Shown here: in pieces, positions 23,627 through 31,144 of the stretch
How the letters are laid out: every line of letters starts with the position of its first letter
Position numbering within the stretch: position 1 is the stretch's first letter
Assembly (NCBI RefSeq): GCF_032062245.1
Contig: NZ_DAMBQF010000031.1
Location: 1-31,200, forward strand
Length of the DNA: 31,200 nucleotides
Source of the DNA: Soonwooa sp032062245
Lineage (GTDB): Bacteria > Bacteroidota > Bacteroidia > Flavobacteriales > Weeksellaceae
Reading direction: 5' to 3'
Made by a program: the position numbers and the translations under genes
The notes under the pieces: model-generated
What the model was told of the DNA's origin: nothing
Database searches by the model: none
What the model saw: only the letters and a program-made list of their open reading frames with translations

Positions 23627-23639
23627 ATTATGAAGTAAA

Positions 23640-23830
23640 ACGCAATAAAACCAGCAGATTGTTGCGGCCCAGATGGAACGGCATGTTGGAGCTCCTTTTT
23701 GAGATGGCTTTGGTACTTCGACTCCGCTCAGTAGCCTCCTAGAATTAGCCATACTAAAAAAAGCGACTAGTGACAGCTGGAAATGGCGCCCAAAGAATTT
23801 TTGTCGTGTTGATGCGGTTTTCCAGGCTAA
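23640..23830. repeat. GC-rich intergenic stretch, possible dispersed repeat remnant
   Basis: About 190 bp with far more G+C than the flanks and no ORF. It has GGAGCTCC (palindrome), TACTTCGACTCCGCTCAGTA, and ATGGCT/AGCCAT arms. The CTTCGACTCCGCTCAG string is one I associate with dispersed intergenic repeats in Bacteroidota, but I cannot verify copies here because only one is in the window. Confidence 0.35.
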
Positions 23831-23842
23831 TTATTATAAAAC

Positions 23843-23865
23843 AAAAAACCCAGCCGAAGCTGGGT
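23843..23865 (-). terminator. UUCG-capped terminator of the candidate small RNA
   Basis: On the minus strand ACCCAGC-TTCG-GCTGGGT is followed by T6. On the plus strand the hairpin is followed by A-runs, so it terminates only minus-strand transcripts, which implies that such a transcript exists. Confidence 0.8.
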
Positions 23866-23909
23866 AAAAACTAATAACCATGAAAACTCAAATTAAACAT
23901 GAGAATCAT
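23843..23909 (-). ncRNA. Candidate small RNA with sigma-54-type promoter
   Basis: On the minus strand a sigma-54-type promoter (23918-23935) would start a transcript near 23909. It ends about 67 nt later at a strong terminator, ACCCAGC-TTCG-GCTGGGT plus T6 (23843-23865). The transcript has no ORF of note; it holds CTCATG and TTTCATGG segments that could base-pair with translation starts. I recall conserved small RNAs of this kind in flavobacteria (one called Rfp18 in F. psychrophilum) but cannot say whether this is the same family. The opposite strand has a 37-codon ORF (23880-23993), which I consider spurious. Confidence 0.55.
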
Positions 23910-23917
23910 AATAATAG

Positions 23918-23935
23918 TAGCAAACTGTGTGCCAA
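23918..23935 (-). promoter_or_regulatory. Sigma-54 (RpoN) type -24/-12 promoter
   Basis: The minus strand reads TTGGCACACAGTTTGCTA. GG and GC are separated by exactly 10 nt, and TGGCAC and TTGC match the RpoN consensus. It points to the terminator at 23843-23865, away from ndk. Confidence 0.6.
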
Positions 23936-23990
23936 AAATTATTACTATCTCTTATTGAGAAATTCAGTGACAAATATATATAAAAAATTG

Positions 23991-23998
23991 TAAATTTG
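23991..23998 (+). promoter_or_regulatory. -7 box for ndk
   Basis: TAAATTTG matches TAnnTTTG 23 nt before the ndk ATG. No TTG at 17-23 nt upstream. Confidence 0.45.
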
Positions 23999-24021
23999 CA
24001 TAGTATATAATTAAAAAATCA

Positions 24022-24441
24022 ATGTCAGGAAAAATTACATTCACCATGATTAAGCCAGATGCGGTTGCAGATGGACATATTGGTGCTATTTTAGGGAAAA
24101 TTGCAGAAGCAGGATTCAAGATCAAAGCTTTAAAACTTACTCAGCTTACAATAGCTGACGCTAAGAAATTCTACGAAGTTCACTCAGAAAGACCTTTCTA
24201 CGGTGAGTTGGTAGATTTTATGTCTTCTGGACCAATCGTTGCTGCAGTTTTGGAAAAAGATAATGCTGTGGAAGATTTCAGAACATTAATCGGTGCTACT
24301 AACCCTGCTGATGCTGCGGAAGGTACGATCAGAAAAATGTTTGCAAGAAGCGTTGGAGAAAATGCTGTACACGGTTCAGACTCTGATGAGAATGCTTTAA
24401 TCGAAGCGCAATTCCATTTTTCTGGAAGAGAAATTTTCTAA
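24022..24441 (+). CDS. ndk: Nucleoside diphosphate kinase
   Basis: 139 aa, standard length. It transfers the gamma-phosphate between nucleoside triphosphates and diphosphates. ITFTMIKPDAVADG at the N-terminus, GELVDFMSSGPIVAAVLE in the middle, and the active-site NAVHGSDS (phospho-His in VHG) with the following Glu are all present. It stands alone on the plus strand and shares a terminator with the convergent rpe. Confidence 0.97.
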   Translation: MSGKITFTMIKPDAVADGHIGAILGKIAEAGFKIKALKLTQLTIADAKKFYEVHSERPFYGELVDFMSSGPIVAAVLEKDNAVEDFRTLIGATNPADAAEGTIRKMFARSVGENAVHGSDSDENALIEAQFHFSGREIF

Positions 24442-24461
24442 GAAATTTTTTAAAGAAAAAT

Positions 24462-24490
24462 AAAAGCGACACCTTTTGGATGTCGCTTTT
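24462..24490. terminator. Bidirectional terminator between ndk and rpe
   Basis: AAAAGCGACA pairs with TGTCGCTTTT around CCTTTTGGA. T-runs follow on both strands, which fits the convergent arrangement of ndk and rpe. Confidence 0.85.
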
Positions 24491-24514
24491 TATTGTTTAG
24501 AACTTTAATTAAAA

Positions 24515-25165
24515 TTAAAGTTTTAAAAGTTCGATGGTTTTTGCTGGATTTTCGGAAGCGAAAACGGCGTTACCCGCAACCAAAACATCTGCGCCAGCGT
24601 CAAATAACTTAGAAGCGTTGTCTAGATTAACACCGCCATCAACTTGGATTAATGCTGTTGAGTTGTTATCCAAAATCATGTCTTTGGTTTCTTTCACTTT
24701 TTTATAAGTGTTTTCAATGAATTTTTGTCCTCCAAAGCCTGGGTTTACACTCATTATTAAAACCAAATCAACTTCTTTGATAATGTCTTCCAACAAAATA
24801 ACTGGCGTAGCTGGATTAAGTACAACTCCCGCTTTTGCGCCTTTATCTTGGATTTGATTAATCACGCGATGAAGATGCGTGCAAGCTTCCAAATGTACAG
24901 AAACCAAGTCTGCGCCCATGTTGATGAACTCGTCCACATATTTTTCTGGTTCAACAATCATTAAATGAACGTCAACAAATTTCTTTGCGTGTGCTTGCAC
25001 GGTTTTCATCACAGGAAAACCAAAAGAAATGTTTGGTACAAAGCGACCATCCATCACGTCAACGTGTAACCAATCTGCTTGGCTTTCATTTAGCATTTCG
25101 ATGTCGCGTTGCAGGTTTCCAAAATCTGCTGATAAAAGCGATGGTGCGATTAATTTATTTTTCAT
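24515..25165 (-). CDS. rpe: Ribulose-phosphate 3-epimerase
   Basis: 216 aa TIM barrel. It interconverts ribulose 5-phosphate and xylulose 5-phosphate in the pentose phosphate pathway. IAPSLLSADFGNL, WLHVDVMDGRFVPNISFG (metal His and Asp), VDVHLMI, LIMSVNPGFGGQKFI and LIQVDGGVN (catalytic Asp) are all intact. It follows the M42 peptidase gene by 40 bp on the same strand, so they probably share a transcript despite unrelated functions. Confidence 0.96.
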   Translation of the reverse strand: MKNKLIAPSLLSADFGNLQRDIEMLNESQADWLHVDVMDGRFVPNISFGFPVMKTVQAHAKKFVDVHLMIVEPEKYVDEFINMGADLVSVHLEACTHLHRVINQIQDKGAKAGVVLNPATPVILLEDIIKEVDLVLIMSVNPGFGGQKFIENTYKKVKETKDMILDNNSTALIQVDGGVNLDNASKLFDAGADVLVAGNAVFASENPAKTIELLKL

Positions 25166-25205
25166 TTTTACAAATTAGATTTACTTTTTAAGTTTTAGAT
25201 TTTAT

Positions 25206-26282
25206 TTAATGATATTTTAGATTCATGTCTGGTTTTATTTTCAGAAGGCTTTCGTATATTAATTTAATAACATTGCTAACATCTTCTTTAGAAACCATTT
25301 CTACCGTCGTGTGCATATAACGCAAAGGCAAAGAAATTAATGCGCTTGGTACGCCACCATTAGAATGTGCGAAAGCATCAGTATCTGTTCCTGTTGCACG
25401 ACTTGCTGCTGCGCGTTGGAAAGGGATTTTCTTGCTTTTTGCTGCGTCAACAATCAATTCTCTAATCGTGTGATGAACACTTGGCGCAAAGAAAACAACA
25501 GGTCCATCGCCACATTTTTGGTCACCCTCTTTTTTCTTATCGATCATCGGTGTGGTCGTATCGTGCGTAACATCTGTGACAATCGCGATATTTGGTTTGA
25601 TGGTGTCGGCAATCATTTGTGCACCATAAAGACCAACTTCTTCTTGCACCGAATTGGTGATGTAAAGTCCAAAAGGAAGTTTCTTTTTGTTCTCTTTTAA
25701 AAGACGTGCAACTTCGGCAATCATAAAACCACCGATTCTGTTGTCTAAAGCACGACAAACAAAATAACGGTCATTTAATTCAAAAAACTCATCTGGATAA
25801 GTGATCATACAACCAACATATATTCCCAAATCTTCAACTTCTTGTTTGGTTGTTGCGCCGCAATCGATAAAGATATTTTCGATTTTTGGTGTTGGTTCGT
25901 TTTGATTAGCACTTCTGGTATGGATTGCTGGCCAACCGAAAACGCCTTTCACTAAGCCCTTTTCACCATGGATATTTACCACTTTGGAAGGAGCGATGGT
26001 TTGGTCTGATCCACCATTTCTGATAACATATATTAAACCATCATCTGTAATATAATTAACATACCAGCTGATTTCGTCGGCATGCGCTTCAATCACTACT
26101 TTGAAGTCGGCTTCGGGATTTATAATGCCATAAGCGGTTCCGTAATGATCGTATTCTATCTTATCGACATAGTTCTTGATATAGTCTGTCCAGATTTTTT
26201 GTCCAGCGTGTTCGTAGCCAGTAGGAGAGGCTACATTAAGATATTCTTGTAAAAATTTTAATGATTTTTTTTCAAATTTCAT
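25206..26282 (-). CDS. M42 family metallopeptidase (glutamyl aminopeptidase / FrvX type)
   Basis: 358 aa. The dinuclear metal ligands of the M42 family are visible: His and Asp in IEAHADEISW, Asp in CRALDNRIGG, the Glu pair in NSVQEEVGLYGAQ, Asp in IVTDVTHD and the last His in PLRYMHTTVE. The YASPTGYEH-like opening (NVASPTGYEHAG) is also typical. These cytoplasmic enzymes form large tetrahedral complexes and trim peptides from the N-terminus; sugar-hydrolase names for some members are historic. It is divergent from the DUF4294 gene 51 bp away, so the two promoters are back to back. Confidence 0.92.
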   Translation of the reverse strand: MKFEKKSLKFLQEYLNVASPTGYEHAGQKIWTDYIKNYVDKIEYDHYGTAYGIINPEADFKVVIEAHADEISWYVNYITDDGLIYVIRNGGSDQTIAPSKVVNIHGEKGLVKGVFGWPAIHTRSANQNEPTPKIENIFIDCGATTKQEVEDLGIYVGCMITYPDEFFELNDRYFVCRALDNRIGGFMIAEVARLLKENKKKLPFGLYITNSVQEEVGLYGAQMIADTIKPNIAIVTDVTHDTTTPMIDKKKEGDQKCGDGPVVFFAPSVHHTIRELIVDAAKSKKIPFQRAAASRATGTDTDAFAHSNGGVPSALISLPLRYMHTTVEMVSKEDVSNVIKLIYESLLKIKPDMNLKYH

Positions 26283-26333
26283 AATAGGAATGATTTTTGA
26301 TAATTGACAAACTCCAATTGTGAGGTAAAAGTA

Positions 26334-27047
26334 ATGAAATTTTATAAGTTATTTTTAGTTTTAAGCATCTTTGTAGGCGCTTTTGCAATGGCTCAAAATG
26401 ATTCTGATCTTAATCAGGTTCCTAAAGCGCTAAGCGAAATGCCAAAAGACAAACTAAAAAAAGATGAGTTCGGGAATTGGTATTATTATGATGAAGTTCA
26501 AAAAGCTAAAATCTATGATATCAATGGGGAGCAAGTGATTGTAATGGATGAGTTGTTGATAAGAGCTAATCCAAAATTTAATAACCAGTTAGATCGTAAT
26601 TTTTATTTTTTTCTAAATAAAAAGTTAAACCGGGTATATCCTTTATTTGTACATGCACTTGAACAATATCGAGGCTTAGTGAATGAAACGGCTACAATGG
26701 ACGAAAGGTCGAAAGCTAAGTATATTAAAAAACGTCAAGAAGAATTGGCGAACGAATATGAAAAGCAATTACGCGATTTGACAACAACAGAAGGTCAGGT
26801 TTTTGCAAAATTGATGAATCGTGCTACTGGCAAAACGGTATACGAAATTATCCGTGAGCTACGCGGTGGTTGGAGTGCTTTTTGGTGGAATGTTAAGGGA
26901 AATATGGCAGATGTAAGTTTAAAAACACCTTATGATCCGCATAAATATCGTGAAGATAATTTTATCGAAAGCCTTTTGATAAGTAATTGGAATTATGGTT
27001 ATCTAGAACCTTATCCAGGTTATCAAGATTTTAAAATAGGAAAATAG
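26334..27047 (+). CDS. DUF4294 family exported protein
   Basis: 237 aa from the ATG at 26334. A ten-codon extension to a TTG at 26304 is open but would bury the signal peptide. The N-terminus KFYKLFLVLSIFVGAFAMAQ is a Sec signal, probably cleaved after AMA-Q. The mature part matches the Bacteroidota DUF4294 family: YYYDEVQKAKIYDI, a helical Lys/Arg/Glu-rich middle (ERSKAKYIKKRQEELANEYEKQ), and the conserved GKTVYEIIRELRGGWSAFWW and TPYDPHKYREDNFIE. The function is unknown; it is expected in the periplasm or cell envelope. It faces the NUDIX gene tail to tail with 11 bp between. Confidence 0.85.
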   Translation: MKFYKLFLVLSIFVGAFAMAQNDSDLNQVPKALSEMPKDKLKKDEFGNWYYYDEVQKAKIYDINGEQVIVMDELLIRANPKFNNQLDRNFYFFLNKKLNRVYPLFVHALEQYRGLVNETATMDERSKAKYIKKRQEELANEYEKQLRDLTTTEGQVFAKLMNRATGKTVYEIIRELRGGWSAFWWNVKGNMADVSLKTPYDPHKYREDNFIESLLISNWNYGYLEPYPGYQDFKIGK

Positions 27048-27058
27048 TTATTAGTTAT

Positions 27059-27472
27059 TTATAGATATTGTTGTTTTAATTTTTCAAAAACAATATTGTC
27101 GATTGGTAGTGGAAATGGGTTTTCTTGGTCCAAGTGAACCCATTCTGCTGTCTCGATGCAAGGGTCAATAATCAACATATCTTCCTCATTGATGATTTCG
27201 CACAGATAATATATAGTCATTAATTGCTCATTATCTCGAAATCTCGATACCAAAAAATCTTCTTGTGTGTAAAAGTGACTTACAACCTTGATGTCAAGAT
27301 TTAATTCTTCATTGAATTCTCTTTTTAAACATTCGATAACACTTTCACCGAATTCTAATCCACCGCCAGGAAGTTTAAGAAGATGTTCGCCAGCATATTC
27401 TTCATGTAGAGCCAATACCGACTGATTTTTTATACAGATTCCGTACACGCGAAGGTTAATCTTATCTATCAT
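27059..27472 (-). CDS. NUDIX hydrolase
   Basis: 137 aa. The Nudix box is present as GGGLEFGESVIECLKREFNEEL (written here in parts: GGGLEFGES, then REFNEEL), with the Glu residues that bind Mg2+. The N-terminal strand LRVYGICIKNQSVLALHEEY and the later TAEWVHLDQENPFPLPI are typical of small MutT-like or ADP-ribose pyrophosphatase-like members. The substrate cannot be told. It is 74 bp downstream of mnmD on the same strand. Confidence 0.88.
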   Translation of the reverse strand: MIDKINLRVYGICIKNQSVLALHEEYAGEHLLKLPGGGLEFGESVIECLKREFNEELNLDIKVVSHFYTQEDFLVSRFRDNEQLMTIYYLCEIINEEDMLIIDPCIETAEWVHLDQENPFPLPIDNIVFEKLKQQYL

Positions 27473-27546
27473 TGTTAAATTTTTCTTTTATAAATATAGG
27501 TCTTTTATTTAAAATAAAATTTTGAAAATTTGAATTAAATAATTGA

Positions 27547-28221
27547 CTAAAGTTTTCTAGCATTGATCATTTCGCGCTTTCCGGGAGGGCCGGCTAGTTT
27601 TTCTACATCAAAGTTTAATTCTTTTAAAGCGCGTTTCAGACTACCTTTAGAAGAATATGTTGTTAGAAGTCCATCTGGATTCATGGTGTTAGCAACGATT
27701 TCGATAAGAGGTTTTTCCCAAAGATCTGGTTGCACTTTCGCACCAAAACAATCGAAGTATACCAAGTCAATTTTTGGTAGTTCCAAGTTTTTAATATCGA
27801 AGAAATCTGCTTTTATCTTTGTTAAAAAAAAGTTTGGGATAATTTCCGTTGCTTCACCCCAATTAGCCGCATGAATTTTTTTTTCAATTTCAGAAATTTC
27901 GAGATTGTCAAAAAGTTTTGCATAATCTAAGGCAAGAAGTTCGTCATTGGAAATGGGATATTTTTCGATACCAAAGTAGTGAATTATATGATTTTTGTCA
28001 TTTCGTAATAATGCATTAATTGTTACTAAAACGTTAAGACCTGTCCCAAATCCTAGTTCAAGAATGTTAAATTGGTAACGATTTATTTTTATTAATCCAT
28101 TTTTGATAAATACATGTTCTGCTTCTTGTAAAGCCCCGTTGTGCGAATGGTAGGTTTCGTTTAAGTCTTTGATATATAGTGTTTTACTTCCATCTAGAGT
28201 CGTGATAATTTCGCGATTCAT
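27547..28221 (-). CDS. mnmD: tRNA U34 methyltransferase MnmD (Methyltransf_30)
   Basis: 224 aa from the ATG at 28219-28221; an upstream TTG at 28236 is in frame but overlaps the promoter box. The SAM motif NILELGFGTGLNVLVTI, the YFDCFGAKVQPDLWE segment and the C-terminal TTYSSKGSLKRAL and GPPGKREMINARK match the methyltransferase half of MnmC. It would finish mnm5s2U34 in tRNAs for Lys, Glu and Gln. The FAD oxidase half (MnmC1) is absent, as in other stand-alone MnmD proteins, so the substrate must come from another route. Confidence 0.9.
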   Translation of the reverse strand: MNREIITTLDGSKTLYIKDLNETYHSHNGALQEAEHVFIKNGLIKINRYQFNILELGFGTGLNVLVTINALLRNDKNHIIHYFGIEKYPISNDELLALDYAKLFDNLEISEIEKKIHAANWGEATEIIPNFFLTKIKADFFDIKNLELPKIDLVYFDCFGAKVQPDLWEKPLIEIVANTMNPDGLLTTYSSKGSLKRALKELNFDVEKLAGPPGKREMINARKL

Positions 28222-28233
28222 ATTCTTTTTTTT

Positions 28234-28241
28234 CAAATATA
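28234..28241 (-). promoter_or_regulatory. -7 box for mnmD
   Basis: The minus strand reads TATATTTG, matching TAnnTTTG, 12 nt before the ATG at 28221. It implies a leader of only about 6 nt and decides in favour of this start over the TTG at 28236. Confidence 0.5.
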
Positions 28242-28250
28242 AACTTAATT

Positions 28251-28280
28251 TTTGAGATTTAAAAAATTATTATATATTTG
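28251..28280 (+). promoter_or_regulatory. Promoter of ilvE
   Basis: TTTG (28251-28254), 18 nt, TATATTTG (28273-28280): a full Bacteroidota promoter 25 nt upstream of the ilvE ATG. It is back to back with the mnmD promoter. Confidence 0.65.
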
Positions 28281-28305
28281 TAAGACTACATAAAAAATTT
28301 CAAAA

Positions 28306-29367
28306 ATGATAATTCAAAAGACAGAAAATTCTAAGCTACCTACTTTTGATCCTAATAACTTTTCGTTCGGAGATACTTTTATCGATCACATGATTATTTG
28401 TGAGTACGAAAACGGAAAATGGGGTGATGTTAAATTAGTTCCTTACGGACCACTTCCTTTCACGCCAGCGATGATGGGGGTTAACTACGGGCAAGCTTGT
28501 TTCGAAGGAATGAAGGCTTACAAAGACGAAAACGATGATGTCTTCTTATTCCGTCCTGAAAAGAATTTTGAAAGAATTAATAAGTCAGCAAAGCGTCTTG
28601 CGATTCCAGAAATCCCAAGAGAAGCTTTTATCGACGGGCTTAATGCTTTGGTTGATATCGATAGAGAATGGATCCCGAAAGGAGAAGGGATGTCATTATA
28701 CATTCGTCCAGTAGTTTTTGCAACGGAAGAAGTTTTAAAAGCTAGAGTGTCTAACAAATATATGTTTGCGATTGTTGCAACGCCGGCTAAGAGTTATTAT
28801 TCTGCGCCAGTATCTGTAAAGATTTCAGATTATTATTCTCGTTCAGCTAACGGAGGTGTTGGTTTTGCAAAAGCAGCTGGTAATTATGCAGCATCTTTTT
28901 ATCCAACGCAATTAGCAATTGATGAAGGTTATGACCAAGTAATCTGGACAGATGACGCAACACACGAATATTTCGAAGAAAGTGGTACGATGAACGTTTT
29001 TGTACGTATCAACGATACAATCTACACACCAAAAACTTCTGAAAAGATCTTGGATGGTGTTACAAGAGATAGTTTCTTACAATTAGCAGAGCGTAATGGT
29101 ATCGACGTAGTTGTTGGTGACGTTAAAGTTGCTGATGTTGTTGCAGCACTTAAAGATGGTAGCCTAAAAGAAGCTTGGGGCGTTGGTACAGCAGTTGTAA
29201 CAACTAGATTCGAAGCTATTGGTTATGGTGATGAGAAGTTTGCGCTTCCTACATTGGCAGACGAAGATAGTTTTGCTTTCATCCTTAAAAAAGCTTTGGT
29301 TGATATCCAAACTAACCACGCTGAAGATCCATTCGGATGGAGAGTTAAGGTTGATAAAAAATACTAA
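28306..29367 (+). CDS. ilvE: Branched-chain amino acid aminotransferase
   Basis: 353 aa, fold-type IV PLP enzyme of the longer (group II) class. It makes or degrades Leu, Ile and Val with 2-oxoglutarate. GQACFEGMKAYKDENDD, FRPEKNFERINKSAKRL, SLYIRPVVFATEEVL, the PLP-lysine region GGVGFAKAAGNYA, and DATHEYFEESGTMNVF are present. Monocistronic with its own promoter and terminator. I see no leader peptide or T-box-like structure in the short upstream gap, unlike the DAHP synthase gene. Confidence 0.95.
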   Translation: MIIQKTENSKLPTFDPNNFSFGDTFIDHMIICEYENGKWGDVKLVPYGPLPFTPAMMGVNYGQACFEGMKAYKDENDDVFLFRPEKNFERINKSAKRLAIPEIPREAFIDGLNALVDIDREWIPKGEGMSLYIRPVVFATEEVLKARVSNKYMFAIVATPAKSYYSAPVSVKISDYYSRSANGGVGFAKAAGNYAASFYPTQLAIDEGYDQVIWTDDATHEYFEESGTMNVFVRINDTIYTPKTSEKILDGVTRDSFLQLAERNGIDVVVGDVKVADVVAALKDGSLKEAWGVGTAVVTTRFEAIGYGDEKFALPTLADEDSFAFILKKALVDIQTNHAEDPFGWRVKVDKKY

Positions 29368-29387
29368 AATATCTCTTAAAATATCAT

Positions 29388-29413
29388 AAAGTCGGTTTTA
29401 ACCGACTTTTTTT
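29388..29413 (+). terminator. Terminator after ilvE
   Basis: AAAGTCGGTT pairs with AACCGACTTT around TT, followed by T to 29413. Confidence 0.88.
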
Positions 29414-29467
29414 GTGTCCATATATGTGAAGAAATGGCTAATAATTTCTTATTTTCGCACAGTATTT

Positions 29468-29977
29468 ATGAAAAAAATAATTCTTATCACTATTGCAATG
29501 TTGGGTTCTTGCGCAAAGCAAAGTCCAATCTACGACTCCACGACAATTGTAGTTAGCCATGACGAGATGGAAGATTCAAAAACAAGAAATAAAAACTTGA
29601 ATAATGAAGAGCGCTATCAGATACAAGAATGGATTAAAAGTCAGGATAAAAAATACTATCCAATGGGCATGAACTATTGGGTGGATATTGAAAACCTAGC
29701 TTCGGAACCGAAGAAAAATGATGGCGAAAAAGTTAGTTATACTTACGATATCTATGATTTTGATTTGATTAAATTATACGAAAACGCCAAACAAATCAAA
29801 GATCAAGAATTAGGAAAGTTTGATGAACTAAGGCCGGTAGAGGATGCAGTTCGACACATGAAGAAAGGATCGGAAGCAACACTTCTTATCCCATCAGCAT
29901 TAGCTTTTGGATCCTATGGTGATAATGATAAGATAAGCAGTGATATGCCGATTATTGTTAAAATAAGGACACTTTAA
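29468..29977 (+). CDS. gldI: GldI-like FKBP-type peptidyl-prolyl isomerase lipoprotein
   Basis: 169 aa from the ATG at 29468; a longer in-frame start at 29414 overlaps the ilvE terminator and would mask the signal. The lipoprotein signal KKIILITIAMLGSC puts the acylated Cys at residue 15. The rest matches GldI: IQEWIKSQDKKYYPMGMNYWVDI, KVSYTYDIYDFD, and a degenerate FKBP end (MKKGSEATLLIPSALAFGSYGD, MPIIVKIRTL). In Flavobacterium johnsoniae GldI is needed for gliding and probably folds periplasmic proteins of the motility/type IX machinery. The larger isomerase follows after 13 bp, so this is a periplasmic folding operon. Whether this organism glides is unknown. Confidence 0.82.
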   Translation: MKKIILITIAMLGSCAKQSPIYDSTTIVVSHDEMEDSKTRNKNLNNEERYQIQEWIKSQDKKYYPMGMNYWVDIENLASEPKKNDGEKVSYTYDIYDFDLIKLYENAKQIKDQELGKFDELRPVEDAVRHMKKGSEATLLIPSALAFGSYGDNDKISSDMPIIVKIRTL

Positions 29978-29990
29978 TTAATAGATATAT

Positions 29991-31088
29991 ATGAAAAAAT
30001 TACTATTTGTACCGGTAGTATTAACATTATTAAATTGTAAAACATTGGAAATAGACAAAGAAACTTACAACAGTCTTTCGGATGGTTTGTATGCGAAAAT
30101 GCAAACATCAAAAGGTGAAATGCTAATCAAATTAGAAGACGAAAAAGCACCAGTTACAGTGGCTAACTTCGTAGGATTAGCGGAAGGTAAAATCCCAAAT
30201 AAAGCTAAAGCGGATAAAGTACCATTTTATGATGGGACAATTTTTCACCGTGTTATCAAAGATTTCATGATCCAAGGTGGAGATCCACAAGGAACAGGAA
30301 TGGGCGATCCAGGCTACAAATTTGCTGATGAGAAAAATGACCTAAAACATACAGGAAAAGGAATCCTTTCTATGGCGAATTCTGGTCCTAATACCAACGG
30401 CTCTCAGTTCTTCATTACAGAAGTTGCAACGCCTTGGTTGGATGGCAGACATACAATTTTCGGGAAAGTTGTGAAAGGTGAAGACGTTATCGACACTATC
30501 GCAAATGTTGAAAAAGGTCCTAACGACAAACCAAAAGAAGATATCGTTCTTCAAAAATTAACGGTTTTCAGCAAAGGAGATCAATATAAAAAATACGATC
30601 CTGCAAAAACTTTCGAAGAAGGAAAAGCTAAAATCGAAGAAAAAAATAAAGCTTTCGCTGCTAAAGAAGAGGCGGATCGTCTTAAAAAGTTACAAGAATT
30701 CCAAGCGAATCAAGACAAATTGGTTAACGAGTTGAAAGCTGGTATGCAGTCAAAGCCGTCTGGTTTGTTTTATAAAATCACTAAATCTAATCCATCTGGT
30801 AAAGCACCAAAAACTGGCGAGGTAGTTTCTGTACATTACGCTGGCAAATTGGTTGATGGTGAAGAGTTCGATAACTCTTTCAAAAGAGGAGAGCCTATCC
30901 AAATCCCGATTGGTGTTGGGCAAGTGATCAAAGGTTGGGACGAAGGTATCCAATTGCTTAAAGAAGGCGAAGCAGCAACATTGTTGATTCCTGCAAGCCT
31001 TGGTTACGGCGAAAGAGGTGCTGGTGGAGTGATTCCTGCTAATGCTTGGTTAATTTTCGACGTAGAATTAGTGAAAGTCGGAGGTTAA
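29991..31088 (+). CDS. Dual-domain peptidyl-prolyl isomerase: cyclophilin plus FKBP
   Basis: 365 aa. The lipoprotein-like signal KKLLFVPVVLTLLNC ends at Cys16. A cyclophilin domain covers about 34-195: FYDGTIFHRVIKDFMIQGGD (catalytic Arg), MANSGPNTNGSQFFIT, LDGRHTIFGKVVKG. A Lys/Glu-rich helical linker (~205-250) leads to a complete FKBP domain (~255-365): VSVHYAGKLVDGEEFDNSF, GVGQVIKGWDEGIQLLKEGE, LIPASLGYGERGAGGVIPAN, FDVELVKV. Both active sites look intact. Dual-family immunophilins of this order (cyclophilin first) have been described from Flavobacterium, as far as I recall. It should act in the periplasm together with the GldI-like protein encoded just upstream. Confidence 0.93.
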   Translation: MKKLLFVPVVLTLLNCKTLEIDKETYNSLSDGLYAKMQTSKGEMLIKLEDEKAPVTVANFVGLAEGKIPNKAKADKVPFYDGTIFHRVIKDFMIQGGDPQGTGMGDPGYKFADEKNDLKHTGKGILSMANSGPNTNGSQFFITEVATPWLDGRHTIFGKVVKGEDVIDTIANVEKGPNDKPKEDIVLQKLTVFSKGDQYKKYDPAKTFEEGKAKIEEKNKAFAAKEEADRLKKLQEFQANQDKLVNELKAGMQSKPSGLFYKITKSNPSGKAPKTGEVVSVHYAGKLVDGEEFDNSFKRGEPIQIPIGVGQVIKGWDEGIQLLKEGEAATLLIPASLGYGERGAGGVIPANAWLIFDVELVKVGG

Positions 31089-31110
31089 TATCTTCAACTT
31101 AAAAGAATAA

Positions 31111-31142
31111 AAAAATCCGATTCAGCCGAATCGGATTTTTTT
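31111..31142 (+). terminator. Terminator after the dual isomerase
   Basis: AAAAATCCGATTC pairs with GAATCGGATTTTT around AGCC, with further T. Confidence 0.92.
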
Positions 31143-31144
31143 AT

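Noticed and set aside
23843..23865. ACCCAGC/GCTGGGT hairpin as a terminator for rsgA
   Set aside because: On the plus strand it is followed by A, not T; rsgA already has a strong terminator at 23588-23626.
23880..23993. Plus-strand 37-codon ORF before ndk
   Set aside because: Low-complexity Asn/Tyr/Leu composition, no family resemblance, and it runs antisense through the sigma-54 promoter and small RNA candidate; its stop is the ndk promoter box.
26304..26333. Ten-codon upstream TTG extension of the DUF4294 protein
   Set aside because: It would place ten polar residues before a clear signal peptide; the ATG at 26334 gives a normal signal.
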